A DNA stretch of 64,000 nucleotides from Azospirillum lipoferum (GCF_024170005.1 NZ_JALJXJ010000001.1:310001-374000), one strand, 5' to 3'; positions 47,539 through 56,133 are shown, counted from the stretch's first letter. Numbers and translations are program-made. The notes: generated by a model not told the origin, from the sequence alone.

Positions 47539-47912
47539 CGCACTAGCAGCTCGAAGGTGGCCCCAGCCGGGTCGGACGTCACCGACAAGACGGTGTGATC
47601 CCGTCCGCCGGCGGTCAGCACGTCACCAGGTGCCGGGACGGTTGCCATGCCGAAAGCCAGCAAGGTCGCCTTCCTGTCCCCCTCGCGGACGATGGAGCCG
47701 TCCAACCAAGCTTGGCTGCGCTGAAGGCTGCCGACGCCGAAATCCTCGAGCATGCCCTTGACGGTCCAGGTGGTGGTGGTGCCCGGACCGACAGTGCCGG
47801 TGCTCGGGTCGTAACTGCCGCGGACGGTGCGGGAGAGCGTCAGGGGGCCCATCACGCCGGCGAGCGCGCCGGCGATCGTTCGGGCCAACTGGCCGTCGTC
47901 GAGAAGTGCCAT
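47535..47912 (-). CDS. Phage head closure/head-tail joining protein
   Basis: The 125-residue protein is strand-rich, with LTLSRTVRGSYDPSTGTV at the front, TTWTVKGMLEDF in the middle and DVLTAGGRDHTVLSV near the end. This is typical of small head-closure proteins of HK97-like phages, which follow the connector. It overlaps the unknown gene downstream and starts 11 bases after the terminase. Exact family naming is uncertain. Confidence 0.65.
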   Translation of the reverse strand: MALLDDGQLARTIAGALAGVMGPLTLSRTVRGSYDPSTGTVGPGTTTTWTVKGMLEDFGVGSLQRSQAWLDGSIVREGDRKATLLAFGMATVPAPGDVLTAGGRDHTVLSVTSDPAGATFELLVR

Positions 47913-47923
47913 CGTGTCACCTC

Positions 47924-49543
47924 CTACAGGATGAGCAACCCGCCGGGGCGGGCGTCAGCGTCGTCGTAGATCGAGCGGGTGGACTCGCCGGCGGCGGCCC
48001 TGCCCAGCGCCATGCAGGCGGCCACCGCGCCGTCGATCCGGCCGCGCGAGCGAGCCTTCGTCAGCTTCTCGTTTTCGGCTGGATCCTTGTCGGCAACTGC
48101 ATTGGCGAAGCACAGCCTCAGAAGCGGATTGCCGCCGTGCCGGAACTTGCCTCCCAGCAGCGCTCCCTTCAGCGCCTTCATCGGCGCGGACATGCCGGCG
48201 AAGCCCTGCCCATGCTCGGCGACGGTGATGTCCTCGTCCGCCAGCGCGGTGGTGACGGCGGTGCTGTTCCAGCGATCGATCGCTACTTCCTGAATGTCGT
48301 GCCGCTCCGCCAGCGCGATGATGTGGTCGGTCACAACGCGATAATCGACGCGGTTCCCTTCCGTGAGCACCAGGTGTCCGGCTTCGGCCCATTTCAGGTA
48401 GCTGGCGCGGTCCTCCTCAGACTTTCGGGCGATGTTGTCGGAAGGCAGGAAGAACTTGGCGCGCACGTCGTAGGCCGGCTCAGGCCCATCGTCATCTCGG
48501 AAGACGGCGACCACTGCTGTCAGGTCTTCAACGCTGGACAGGTCCACGCCGACCCAGCATGGTTCACCCACCAGATCGTCATCATCGCGGGTCGGTTCCG
48601 CTTGGTCGTAGATGTCCAGGGACACCCAAGGTTCGGCAGCCCCCTCCGTCCAGATGTTGAGGTGGAACCGCTTGAAGTCGGCGACTTCGGCGGGGAAATG
48701 CTCGATCCGCCGGGCCTTGATGCGCAGCTCGTCGATGGAACAGAACCCGTCGGCGATAGCCGGATTGCAGGCGGTCCACACGGCTTCATCCCGCCAATCC
48801 GCATCCGGTGGGGCGGCGAAAATGATCGGCACGAAGGTGGGATCGACAATCTCGCCACGCGCCACCTTGTGCGAGTAGTCCCACCAGTCCCAGGCTAGCC
48901 CACCTTGCCCTGCCCCGGCGGTTGAGATCATGAAGGTAAGCGGCTGCTCGCGCTTTACCATCGAATCGGTCACGGTCTTGAACAGGGGTCGGGCTTCCGC
49001 CGGTGACCAGCTATGGATCTCGTCAGCGAGGAAGAACGAGACGTTCAACCCGTGCTTGCTGTACGCCTCGCTGCTGATGGCCTTCAGCGTGCTGGCGTTG
49101 TGCAGGTGCGTGAGCTTCTTCCGGCTTGCCATCGGCCGAACCCGTGCCGCCGCTCGCGGGCTGGTCTGGATCATCTTCCAGCAGGAATTGAAGGCGATCC
49201 CAGCGTTCTCTTGATCGGCTGCGGCCATGACAACCTGTCCGCCGGCCTCACTCTCCGGCCCGACGAAATGAGCGGCCCCCAGGCCGGCGCACAGCGTCGT
49301 CTTGCCGTTGCCGCGCGGTATCCACATGGCGACCGTCCGCACCAGCCGCTTGCCGTTGGGCGCGGTCGGGCCGTAAACGGCGCGGATGACGGCGCGCTGC
49401 CAGGGGCGCAGCGGGAACCGCTCCCCGGCGTGCTTGCCCTCCCATAGCCGCAGGCACTCGAGGAAGCGGCAGATCCGCTCCGCCCGTCCGGTGGGATCGG
49501 GATAGCTGTCGGGGTCAGCCGAGAAGGTCGGCAGGGACGTCAT
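47924..49543 (-). CDS. Terminase large subunit
   Basis: The 539-residue protein packages DNA into the prohead. It has the ATPase motor with Walker A-like WIPRGNGKTTL at about 74-84, then FFLADEIHSW as Walker B (Asp-Glu). TFMISTAGAG follows as the coupling motif, and a C-terminal nuclease domain has acidic residues in CWVGVDLSSVEDL. It is of the HK97/P27-associated Terminase_1 type. It overlaps terS by 29 bases. Having its own terminase separates this satellite from classic PICIs that redirect the helper enzyme. Confidence 0.92.
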   Translation of the reverse strand: MTSLPTFSADPDSYPDPTGRAERICRFLECLRLWEGKHAGERFPLRPWQRAVIRAVYGPTAPNGKRLVRTVAMWIPRGNGKTTLCAGLGAAHFVGPESEAGGQVVMAAADQENAGIAFNSCWKMIQTSPRAAARVRPMASRKKLTHLHNASTLKAISSEAYSKHGLNVSFFLADEIHSWSPAEARPLFKTVTDSMVKREQPLTFMISTAGAGQGGLAWDWWDYSHKVARGEIVDPTFVPIIFAAPPDADWRDEAVWTACNPAIADGFCSIDELRIKARRIEHFPAEVADFKRFHLNIWTEGAAEPWVSLDIYDQAEPTRDDDDLVGEPCWVGVDLSSVEDLTAVVAVFRDDDGPEPAYDVRAKFFLPSDNIARKSEEDRASYLKWAEAGHLVLTEGNRVDYRVVTDHIIALAERHDIQEVAIDRWNSTAVTTALADEDITVAEHGQGFAGMSAPMKALKGALLGGKFRHGGNPLLRLCFANAVADKDPAENEKLTKARSRGRIDGAVAACMALGRAAAGESTRSIYDDADARPGGLLIL

Positions 49544-49925
49544 TGTCCTCCTCCTTCTCCGCGTTGGTGCCGGAGTAACGGCGATGTGGCGTCAGGCCCA
49601 ACTCGGCGGCCAGTAGGCGGGCTTCGCGCATGGCGCCCTGCTGCATCCTGAAGGCGGGGTGCGGCTTCGGGCCGGTCTCGGTCTTGACGATGCGGCCTTC
49701 CGTCGCCATCAGCTCTTCGCACTCGCGAACCTGCCCGACGGCGACGCAATAACTCTCAAGCGTTGCAAGCACATCGTCTGCCAGCAGCTTCCGTCCGTGC
49801 AACTCTTTCGCCGCACGCTTCCATTCCTTTTTCGCGTTCTGGGGGAGCCAGGACGGCGGCGACGGGCAGCGGTCGGCGACCGCCCCTTCCATCACACCTG
49901 CCAGCTTCGGTTTCCGACCCTTCAC
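49515..49925 (-). CDS. Terminase small subunit, P27 family
   Basis: TerS recognises the packaging site. The 136-residue product has the P27 start KGRKPKLA, then PSWLPQNAKKEWKRAAKEL, LESYCVAVGQVRECEE and a C-terminal NAEKEEDNDVPADLLG. The GTG start is chosen because KGRKPKL is the usual beginning and GGGGA lies six bases upstream; an upstream ATG would add 20 atypical residues. It overlaps terL and follows the HNH gene by 88 bases. Its packaging site is probably nearby. Confidence 0.88.
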   Translation of the reverse strand: MKGRKPKLAGVMEGAVADRCPSPPSWLPQNAKKEWKRAAKELHGRKLLADDVLATLESYCVAVGQVRECEELMATEGRIVKTETGPKPHPAFRMQQGAMREARLLAAELGLTPHRRYSGTNAEKEEDNDVPADLLG

Positions 49926-50013
49926 CGCGAATCCCCAATTTCCCCGTGTTTTCGCGCAAGCCCCCCCGCCCGCATTGGCCCCCATCCGGCCAAATTCCCG
50001 ATCCCCCCTCCCC

Positions 50014-50370
50014 CTACCGCTGGCCGGCGGCGGCCTTCACGGGATTGCCGAAGCCGCCGTCCTGCCTGTTCGTCTTCTGGTCGTGATGGGGCTTGCACAT
50101 GCTCGCCAAGTTGGACGGGTCCAAGAACAGGCGGCGGTCGTTCTTCCAAGGCCGGACATGATCGACGATGGTCGCCCTACACCCACAGACGATACAGCGC
50201 GGGTTCGCTGCAAGGTGGGCAGCCCTCAACGCCCGCCATTCGGGCGAGCTGTAGGGCTTCCACCGAGCATCTCGGTTCGGATCCGGTGCCCGTGGCGTGC
50301 AGGCGCAGCGCTGGCCGGCGGGGGCCAGATTGCGGCATCGTGGGCAGACACGGGGCGGGCGGAAGGGCAT
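50014..50370 (-). CDS. HNH endonuclease of the packaging module
   Basis: The 118-residue protein has an N-terminal zinc ribbon-like CPRCRNLAPAGQRCAC and the HNH core CIVCGCRATIVDHVRPW, DPSNLASMC and KPHHDQKTNRQDGG. HNH proteins beside terminase genes help cut concatemers at cos sites in HK97-like phages and in capsid-forming satellites. Its start is 7 bases from the connector gene upstream. All metal and catalytic positions seem present. Confidence 0.9.
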   Translation of the reverse strand: MPFRPPRVCPRCRNLAPAGQRCACTPRAPDPNRDARWKPYSSPEWRALRAAHLAANPRCIVCGCRATIVDHVRPWKNDRRLFLDPSNLASMCKPHHDQKTNRQDGGFGNPVKAAAGQR

Positions 50371-50376
50371 GACGGA

Positions 50377-50961
50377 TCACCCAACCGCCGGAACGCGGTA
50401 ACGATCAAGCAGCGGTGCGACGCTGGCGATGCCGGGCAGCGCGTCGGCGCCGAAATAGCCGAGATTGATGCTGCCGATCCCGATGCTCTTCAGGCCCGGA
50501 TCGCGACCACGTTGCGACCACGCGGCGCTCACCAGCTCGAGCACGGCCTGCTCGATGTCGGGCGGACAGGTGGCGTAGCCGGCGCTGTAGCTCACCTCGA
50601 CGACGGCGCCGCATTCCCAGGGGCGTGACCGGCCGGCGGAGTCGGTCCGCAGCAGAAGGCCGGCGTCGGCGTCCAGGCGGAAGCCGGAAGGCAGCTCGCT
50701 GCCGTCCACCTCGACGCTGGTCACGGTCGTCACCGGGTAGCGTGACAGGGCAATCACCGCTTGCCCGCCCCCGGTCTCGAGGGTCTCGCGGTAGGTGCCG
50801 GCCAAGATCGGGGCGCCGATGTAGGAGGTGATGGCCGCGCTGGCGCGGGCAATGAGCGCGCCGATGATGGCGTCGTCGTCGGTCCCGACGATGCCGAGAT
50901 GGGACTTCACCATCGCCAGATCGACCAGATCGCTGGCCGGGGCCTCAATCACCTCGAGCAT
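50377..50961 (-). CDS. Head-tail connector protein (gp6/phiE125 gp8-like)
   Basis: The 194-residue protein fits the connector family that binds below the portal: the opening DLVDLAMVKSHLGIVGTDDDAIIGALI helix region (in parts), AAITSYIGAPIL, and strand ALSRYPVTTVTSVEVDG. VVEVSYSAGYATCPPDIEQAVLELV follows, typical of phiE125 gp8 proteins. It overlaps the small membrane protein gene by 17 bases. Confidence 0.85.
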   Translation of the reverse strand: MLEVIEAPASDLVDLAMVKSHLGIVGTDDDAIIGALIARASAAITSYIGAPILAGTYRETLETGGGQAVIALSRYPVTTVTSVEVDGSELPSGFRLDADAGLLLRTDSAGRSRPWECGAVVEVSYSAGYATCPPDIEQAVLELVSAAWSQRGRDPGLKSIGIGSINLGYFGADALPGIASVAPLLDRYRVPAVG

Positions 50962-51124
50962 CGTCGCCGTCCTTATCGTCTGAGCGCATCCGGCGGATGC
51001 CGAGAGCGATACCGAGCAGCAAGGTCACGGTGGTCAGCAGGACGTTGACGTTCTGGAGCGCAGCCACCCAAGCCGGGCTACTGACCAGCCCAGCAATCAA
51101 GGCGTCCCCCTTCAGCTTTTCCAT
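50945..51124 (-). CDS. Small single-membrane-helix protein
   Basis: The 59-residue product has one hydrophobic helix (about residues 25-45, VNVLLTTVTLLLGIALGI) and a charged C-terminus RRMRSDDKDGDDARGD. An AGAGGA ribosome-binding site lies seven bases upstream. It could be holin-like or a satellite-specific membrane factor, but the size alone does not decide. It lies between the decoration-like protein and the connector, where HK97-type phages have no such gene. Confidence 0.6.
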   Translation of the reverse strand: MEKLKGDALIAGLVSSPAWVAALQNVNVLLTTVTLLLGIALGIRRMRSDDKDGDDARGD

Positions 51125-51154
51125 CGAAGTTCCTCTACCAAGGGGGGCGCAGGT

Positions 51155-51181
51155 GGCGAGGGCTGTAGGGCAACCCTCGCC
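51155..51181 (-). terminator. Hairpin between the decoration-like and membrane protein genes
   Basis: The arms GGCGAGGG and CCCTCGCC flank an 11-base loop. There is no strong T-run, so it may attenuate transcription to reduce downstream gene dose after capsid genes. Confidence 0.4.
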
Positions 51182-51252
51182 GCCTACTTGCACCGCGGCC
51201 GTCCGGGGCCAGCCGCGGGCCATCAGGGGGCCGGTTGGGGCGGCCCGGTTCG

Positions 51253-51669
51253 TCACGCCACCGGGGCGGTCGCGGGGTGGCCCAGCACCCAGGCACCGGC
51301 GATGAAGATGTTGCCCGAGTTGTTGCCCGCCGGCGTGATGGTCACGCGGCAGTAGCGCTTCGGGCCGGCGTAGCCGATCTTTCGAACCTCGTTGTCGTCC
51401 GAGTAGTCGAACGACGCGGCAGCCTCGGTACCGAGCAGGTACTCGTCTGCGACGGCGGCGTGGTCGGACAGGTTGGCGGCGTCGCCGTCCTCGAAGAGCA
51501 CACTGAAGGTGACGTCTGCGTCGGTGTTGGCACCGATCAGGATGATGAACTCGCACGAGCCGAAGCCCTGCGTGTCGACGATCTCGGAGACGTAGGCGGT
51601 ATTGTCGGTGCCGGCGGCAACCGGAGACAGGCCCCGGCGCACGGCGATGTTGTTGTGCAGGTCACGCAT
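51253..51669 (-). CDS. Putative capsid decoration or head fibre protein
   Basis: The 138-residue protein directly follows the capsid gene (27 bases). It begins MRDLHNNIAVRRGLSPVAAG and is strand-rich, with GFGSCEFIILIGANTDADV and YCRVTITPAGNNSGN. Small proteins of this type regularly follow HK97-like capsid genes in alphaproteobacterial prophages and may decorate the shell, though direct evidence is lacking. No catalytic motif is seen. Confidence 0.65.
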   Translation of the reverse strand: MRDLHNNIAVRRGLSPVAAGTDNTAYVSEIVDTQGFGSCEFIILIGANTDADVTFSVLFEDGDAANLSDHAAVADEYLLGTEAAASFDYSDDNEVRKIGYAGPKRYCRVTITPAGNNSGNIFIAGAWVLGHPATAPVA

Positions 51670-51696
51670 GATGAGGATCCTTCTCGCGAGCGCCGC

Positions 51697-54126
51697 TTAC
51701 GAAGTCGCGCACTTGATCTTGCGCAGGGCGGCCGGCTGCACCACGGCACCGCCGACGCGGCGCGTGGCATGGATGCGGGTGATGCCCCTCGTGGCCAGCA
51801 GGTACGGATTCACCAGGATCGACATATCCAGGCGATCGACGATCCGGTACGCGGTGGCGATGTCGCCGAAGGCAATGGGGGTGGCGCCGCTGCCGACGTC
51901 GTCCATGTCGGGAACCTCGACCACCGGGCGCCCGAGAATGGTTTCCGGCTGGCCGGCGGCATAGGCCGGCTGCCACAGATAGGTGCCGGTGGCACCATCC
52001 TTCAGCTTGCGGATCGCAGCCAGCGTGGAGCCGTTCATGAGCCAGGTGCCGCGGGCACGGTAGGCCGCCGGCAGCGCGTACATGGCGGTGATGAGCAGGT
52101 CGGCCGGAGCGGAACCAAGCGTCGAGGCGTTGCCCGTCGCGGTGTAGCCGACGCCCGAAGCGGTCAGCAGGCCCTCAGGCTGAAGGGGGCCGGAACCGGA
52201 GACGAACGCCAGCCCCTCCTTCTGGCCGAAATCCTCGGCCAGGGCTCGGCGCACCTCGGCCTCGGCCGTGCCGCTGCTGTCAGCGAGGAGCTGATTCGAG
52301 ATGTCGACGAAGGTGGAGAGGTTCCGTGCTGGGATGTCCACCTGCCCGAACGGCACGGTGCTCTCGGCATGATCGTCACCTTCGCCCTCCCACTGCGCAT
52401 TGGTGACGCCGGTGCGTCGGGGATACTTCACGCTGGGCGCGGCAGTCTGGCGGACGGTCGCCATCGCGCGGATGGGCGAGAACTCCACCAGATCGCGGAT
52501 GAACTCGGTGCTGATTTCGGCCGGCGCGAGATAGCCGCCCTGGGGATCATTGGAGACGGTAAGCGCACGCATTTCGTCGGCCGGCGCGCGGTCGCCGTGG
52601 CGCAGATAGCTCTCATAGGCGCGCCGCTCCAGTTCGCCCTCGCCCCGCTGTTCGCCACCGGCCAGCCCGGCGCGGCCGGCGCGGGCTTCGATCTTGTCCA
52701 GACGCTTGTTGATCGCGTCGATCGCGCCGCGCGTCTCGGCGGTCGTATCGGTGCGGGTCTCGGTGTTCTCCGCGCTGTTCGGCGCGGCCTCGTTGTCGAG
52801 GGCCATTGCGGCCTCCTTCTGCTGTGCCGGCGGCGCGGCGGGTGAAGCGGCGCGAACCTCGAGGATCCGCGCCTTGGGATTCGATGCGATGCTGACGACG
52901 CTGACTTCCGCCAGCCGGGCTTCCGTGATGATCCGTCCGCCACCGGGACGGGGCTCGTCGCGCAGGCGGCGAAAGCCAACCGACAAAGAAACCGCGCCGA
53001 CTTTGGCCAGATCATGGGCCTCACGCCCGTCGGGCGTGGTCAGCAGGAACCGACCGGTGATGTGCAGCCCGTCTGGCGCATCGCGCAGTTCCTCGACAAC
53101 GCCGCAAGGACGTTCGGGATCGTGATGCAGCAGCAGCGGAACCTTCTGACCCGCAGCCCGACGCTCCGCGATGCTGGCTGCGAAGGCTCCTGCCCGGAAC
53201 TCGGTACGATGGGCGTCGAGAACCCCATAGGCGTTGGCGATACCGGTGAAGGTGCCGGCCCCGTCCAGCGACGGCGCGAACCGCAGCTCGAGCCGCTCGT
53301 CGTCCGCCCGTCCTTCCGCAGCGGCAGCCTTCTCCGCCGCCGCCTTCGCCTCTCGCTGCAATCTCCGATAGATCGCAAAGTTTTGGCGGTAGACTTCAGC
53401 GTCAGTCGCACGCGGCTTGCGCTTAGCAGTCGTGATCGCACGCAGATAGCTGCGGCAATTGGCGTGAAAAGGCGGCGTTGGCACCGGACGTTTCGGGTCG
53501 AATACTGCACCTGACATGTTGGTGCAGACCTCCGACCGCTTGGCGTCAGCAACGGTGATGACCTTAACCTTCTGGACGATGTCGCTGTTCTGGCGGAAAA
53601 CTTCCATCCGCGACTCGTTCACGGTCCTGGCCGTCATCGTGTCCACCAGAGCAGAAACCGCAGCCGAAATCTCGGAATCCAGCTCGGCCATGACTGCGGC
53701 GGATAGCTCGCCGGCAGTTGCGGTGGGGACTTGGGCAGCCGGTTCCACCCTCTTGCGGATAGATGCGATCAAGGCCGCGACGGCGGTCGTGCACCAGGAC
53801 GAGGCGTCACCGACAGGCGGCGGGGTGACTGGCGGAAAGGGCTGCCCGGACTCCGCGCGGGCGTCGGCAATCTCGACTTCGGCCGCAGTCATCGCCTGAT
53901 CGGCGATCCGGGGCAACTCGTCGGTGATGGTGGCGGCCAGGGCGGCCGGCAGTGTATCGACCAGCCCTTGGAGCAGGTTGAGCACGTCGGCGACGGTCGC
54001 CGGCCGCCCGGCGTCCAGGGCATCCCGCACCGTCTGCTGCGCGACGTCGACCAGCCGGCGAGTCAGGTCGGCGCCGGCCTCGGCGATCATGGTGGCCGGA
54101 TCCAAGCTTGGCAGGTTCTCAGCCAT
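51697..54126 (-). CDS. Fused Mu gpF-like/prohead protease/HK97 major capsid polyprotein
   Basis: One 809-residue frame joins three head functions. Residues about 150-235 are Mu gpF-like, with Cys201, His221 and Cys224 in PFHANCR. Residues about 278-430 are an HK97-type S78 protease, with LLLHHDPERP and KVGAVSLSVGF supplying the usual His and Ser. Residues about 441-809 are delta scaffold plus HK97-fold major capsid (DPQGGYLAPAEIST, ALPAAYRARGTWLMNG). Met441 has a perfect ribosome-binding site, so capsid is probably also made alone. It overlaps the portal gene by 8 bases. Confidence 0.88.
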   Translation of the reverse strand: MAENLPSLDPATMIAEAGADLTRRLVDVAQQTVRDALDAGRPATVADVLNLLQGLVDTLPAALAATITDELPRIADQAMTAAEVEIADARAESGQPFPPVTPPPVGDASSWCTTAVAALIASIRKRVEPAAQVPTATAGELSAAVMAELDSEISAAVSALVDTMTARTVNESRMEVFRQNSDIVQKVKVITVADAKRSEVCTNMSGAVFDPKRPVPTPPFHANCRSYLRAITTAKRKPRATDAEVYRQNFAIYRRLQREAKAAAEKAAAAEGRADDERLELRFAPSLDGAGTFTGIANAYGVLDAHRTEFRAGAFAASIAERRAAGQKVPLLLHHDPERPCGVVEELRDAPDGLHITGRFLLTTPDGREAHDLAKVGAVSLSVGFRRLRDEPRPGGGRIITEARLAEVSVVSIASNPKARILEVRAASPAAPPAQQKEAAMALDNEAAPNSAENTETRTDTTAETRGAIDAINKRLDKIEARAGRAGLAGGEQRGEGELERRAYESYLRHGDRAPADEMRALTVSNDPQGGYLAPAEISTEFIRDLVEFSPIRAMATVRQTAAPSVKYPRRTGVTNAQWEGEGDDHAESTVPFGQVDIPARNLSTFVDISNQLLADSSGTAEAEVRRALAEDFGQKEGLAFVSGSGPLQPEGLLTASGVGYTATGNASTLGSAPADLLITAMYALPAAYRARGTWLMNGSTLAAIRKLKDGATGTYLWQPAYAAGQPETILGRPVVEVPDMDDVGSGATPIAFGDIATAYRIVDRLDMSILVNPYLLATRGITRIHATRRVGGAVVQPAALRKIKCATS
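52804..52818 (-). promoter_or_regulatory. Internal ribosome-binding site and start for the major capsid protein
   Basis: On the minus strand AAGGAGG lies five bases before an in-frame ATG (codon 441 of the polyprotein, MALDNEAAPN). A start here gives a 369-residue delta-plus-capsid protein, the normal size for an HK97-type capsid precursor. Confidence 0.7.
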
Positions 54127-55324
54127 CGGCCTTGCCTCCCTGGCCGGCGGCATTGGTCATGTTCAACGGCTGGCGCAGCACGTCGCCACCCGGCAGCGGG
54201 GGACGAGATTCCAGCGCCCGGATCTCGTTCACGGTCAAGATCCCGGCGTTTGCGGCGGCGGTGTAGGCGTTGAACCGAGCGGACAGGTCGGCACGGGCCA
54301 AGTCAGCAGTGACAAATTCGATGTAGAAGTCCTCGCGCTCTCCCTCGTCCAGAAGGTCGCGCATCATCGCCTGCTCCCAAATCTTGATCCACGGCATCAT
54401 GGTCAAGGTCAGGAATGACTGGGACATGTGCTCGGAATTGCTCCAAGTCGCCCGCTCCCAGTCTTGCGCCAAATGGACCGGCACGCGGAAACCACGGCAG
54501 ATTTCCGAAGTCAGGCGGCGCCATGTTTCGAGATACTGGGCATCCACCGAACTGAACTGCATCTGCTCGAAGCTCAAACCCTCTTCGAGGACGATCAGCT
54601 TCCCGGCTTCGGCCCCGGAATGCGCTGCCTGCACTGAAGTCTGAAGGCGCTTGATCGCCTCGGGAGTGAGGCGGCCGGACGCTTTCAAGGCGCCGCTCGG
54701 CCGGCATCCTTTGGCGAACAGCTTTGCGGCGTAGCCGGCCATCGCGATGTCGAGGGCGATGCTTTCGCGCAGCAGGTGGACCAAGGAAAGATCGCGGTTC
54801 GGGTCGGCACCGGGCAGGCGGATCACCAGTAGGTCGCGGCGATCGACTTCGCGCCGTCCGCCGTCCGTGGTGGTGGCGAAGAAGCGCGGCTCCCCGGTGA
54901 GCCGGTCGGTTTCGCGGGTAATGACGCCTGGGGCGATGGGGACAATCTCGACGACACGACCGCCGGCACGACCGACCCAGGCGTAGGCCGCGCCGTGCAA
55001 CAGGGCGGAAGTCATCATGCTCTGCCGGAACTCGACCGAGGTCATCCAGTCGATGGGGCAGCCCGAAATCAACTTCTCGACAGGATGATCCCCAGCTCGG
55101 TCCTTCTCGCCGTTGGGGCCGCGCCGGAAAACGTGAACGGGGATTTGCGAAATGCTTTCGCTCAGGACGCGGACGCAGGCGAGGCAGGTCGGGGACTGAA
55201 GGGCGCCATCGGGGCTGACACTCAACCCGCTTGCGGTGGTATTCGCGAGCGCAAAAAGACGTTCCAAATCGCCCAGCGATCCGGAACGCCGCTCAAGCCC
55301 CACCAACCGTCGGAAGAAACCCAT
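54119..55324 (-). CDS. Phage portal protein, HK97 family
   Basis: The portal is the dodecameric ring for DNA entry and tail attachment. The 401-residue product has the HK97 portal signatures: ACVRVLSESISQIPVHVFRR near residue 50, DHPVEKLISGCP, AYAWVGRAGGRVVEIVPIAPG and LKASGRLTPEAIKRL. Near the C-terminus are RVPVHLAQDWERATWSN and LTVNEIRALESRPPLPGGD. It is the first gene of the structural operon, behind an AT-rich 130-base region. Confidence 0.95.
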   Translation of the reverse strand: MGFFRRLVGLERRSGSLGDLERLFALANTTASGLSVSPDGALQSPTCLACVRVLSESISQIPVHVFRRGPNGEKDRAGDHPVEKLISGCPIDWMTSVEFRQSMMTSALLHGAAYAWVGRAGGRVVEIVPIAPGVITRETDRLTGEPRFFATTTDGGRREVDRRDLLVIRLPGADPNRDLSLVHLLRESIALDIAMAGYAAKLFAKGCRPSGALKASGRLTPEAIKRLQTSVQAAHSGAEAGKLIVLEEGLSFEQMQFSSVDAQYLETWRRLTSEICRGFRVPVHLAQDWERATWSNSEHMSQSFLTLTMMPWIKIWEQAMMRDLLDEGEREDFYIEFVTADLARADLSARFNAYTAAANAGILTVNEIRALESRPPLPGGDVLRQPLNMTNAAGQGGKADG

Positions 55325-55395
55325 TGCCCACCTCGCGATGAAGGTGGCTTAACCTCGTGTGACCGTCAAGAGAAAATCAGAACTATACGCATCGT

Positions 55396-55421
55396 GTACT
55401 ATGAGTATTGCTCATCTATAC
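55396..55421. promoter_or_regulatory. Operator-like inverted repeat before the head operon
   Basis: The arms GTACTATGAG and CTCATCTATAC flank TATTG. It sits in the AT-rich gap just upstream of the portal gene, where the morphogenesis promoter should be. It is a candidate control site for the AlpA-like or another satellite regulator. Confidence 0.45.
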
Positions 55422-55453
55422 TGTCGCAAGCTACGAGGCAATTTCTGCTTTCC

Positions 55454-55771
55454 TCAATGACGTGTCTGATTTTTACTTTCCTCTACCTGAAGGATCGCCC
55501 CGCCGATGGCCGCGAGCAGCCCCTCGAGTGCGTCGCCAATCCCAAAGGCCGTCTCCGGCCGGTCGGCAATCGCCTGCCGCAAGAAGTCGAGCATGAGGAT
55601 CACCCCGGCGCCGGGTCCGGCTTCCCGGTCCGCCAGGGCCGTCACTCCGGATAGGGCCGCGCCGATGCGCCCCTCGACAGGCAGCTCAGCGGCGCTGGCC
55701 GTCCGGTCGATCTCGCGGGCGACGTCGCGATAGAGATCGACCTGTTCGGCGGTGAGTCGGTGGTCGGTCAC
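55454..55771 (-). CDS. Small helical protein, satellite early region
   Basis: The 105-residue product starts with GTG (MTDHRLTAEQVDLYRDVAREI). It is predicted to be mostly helical, with RIGAALSGVTALADREAGPG in the middle and a second helix block ending QVEESKNQTRH. No family is recognised. Its start overlaps the stop of the preceding small gene (GTGA), so the two are co-translated. The position between replication and head genes suggests a regulatory or accessory role. Confidence 0.6.
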   Translation of the reverse strand: MTDHRLTAEQVDLYRDVAREIDRTASAAELPVEGRIGAALSGVTALADREAGPGAGVILMLDFLRQAIADRPETAFGIGDALEGLLAAIGGAILQVEESKNQTRH

Positions 55772-55980
55772 AGGGCACCTTCCCGGCGATCTGACGCACC
55801 GCCATCGCGGTTGGTGGGATCGGTCGGGCAGGCGCCCGCCAGCGCGTCGCGAACGCGGTGTAGAGCCAGGTAGGCGTCGCACGCGGCGTCCATAGCCGGC
55901 CGCTCCAGGCCGCCGTACAGCACCAGCCGGCTGGCGGCGGAGATGGCAGCATCGAGATATTGGTGGGGGGTGTCGTTCAT
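55768..55980 (-). CDS. Small protein of unknown function, satellite early region
   Basis: The 70-residue product begins MNDTPHQYLDAAISAASRL and looks like a short helical bundle (AMDAACDAYLALHRVRDALAG). The GGAG six bases upstream supports this ATG over one four codons earlier. It is coupled to the next gene by a 4-base overlap. I cannot assign a function. Confidence 0.55.
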   Translation of the reverse strand: MNDTPHQYLDAAISAASRLVLYGGLERPAMDAACDAYLALHRVRDALAGACPTDPTNRDGGASDRREGAL

Positions 55981-56036
55981 TGTCGTCTCCATGGGGTTCA
56001 GGTCTCCGGTCCCGCTTCCACGCGGGGGGCGGGGCA

Positions 56037-56055
56037 CTCTCCCCGTAGGGGAGAG
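56037..56055. repeat. REP-like hairpin inside the satellite
   Basis: The perfect palindrome CTCTCCCC-GTA-GGGGAGAG lies between the RepA-like ATPase and the small genes. It resembles host REP elements (34107-34224) and could be a host repeat that moved into the element, or a simple transcription stop. Confidence 0.5.
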
Positions 56056-56133
56056 GGGGCGCGGAAGGAGCGTGGAACGTTGAAAACAAAGGGCTTTTCG
56101 GGCGCGGAAGGGCGCGGAAGGAGGCGTGAAAGG

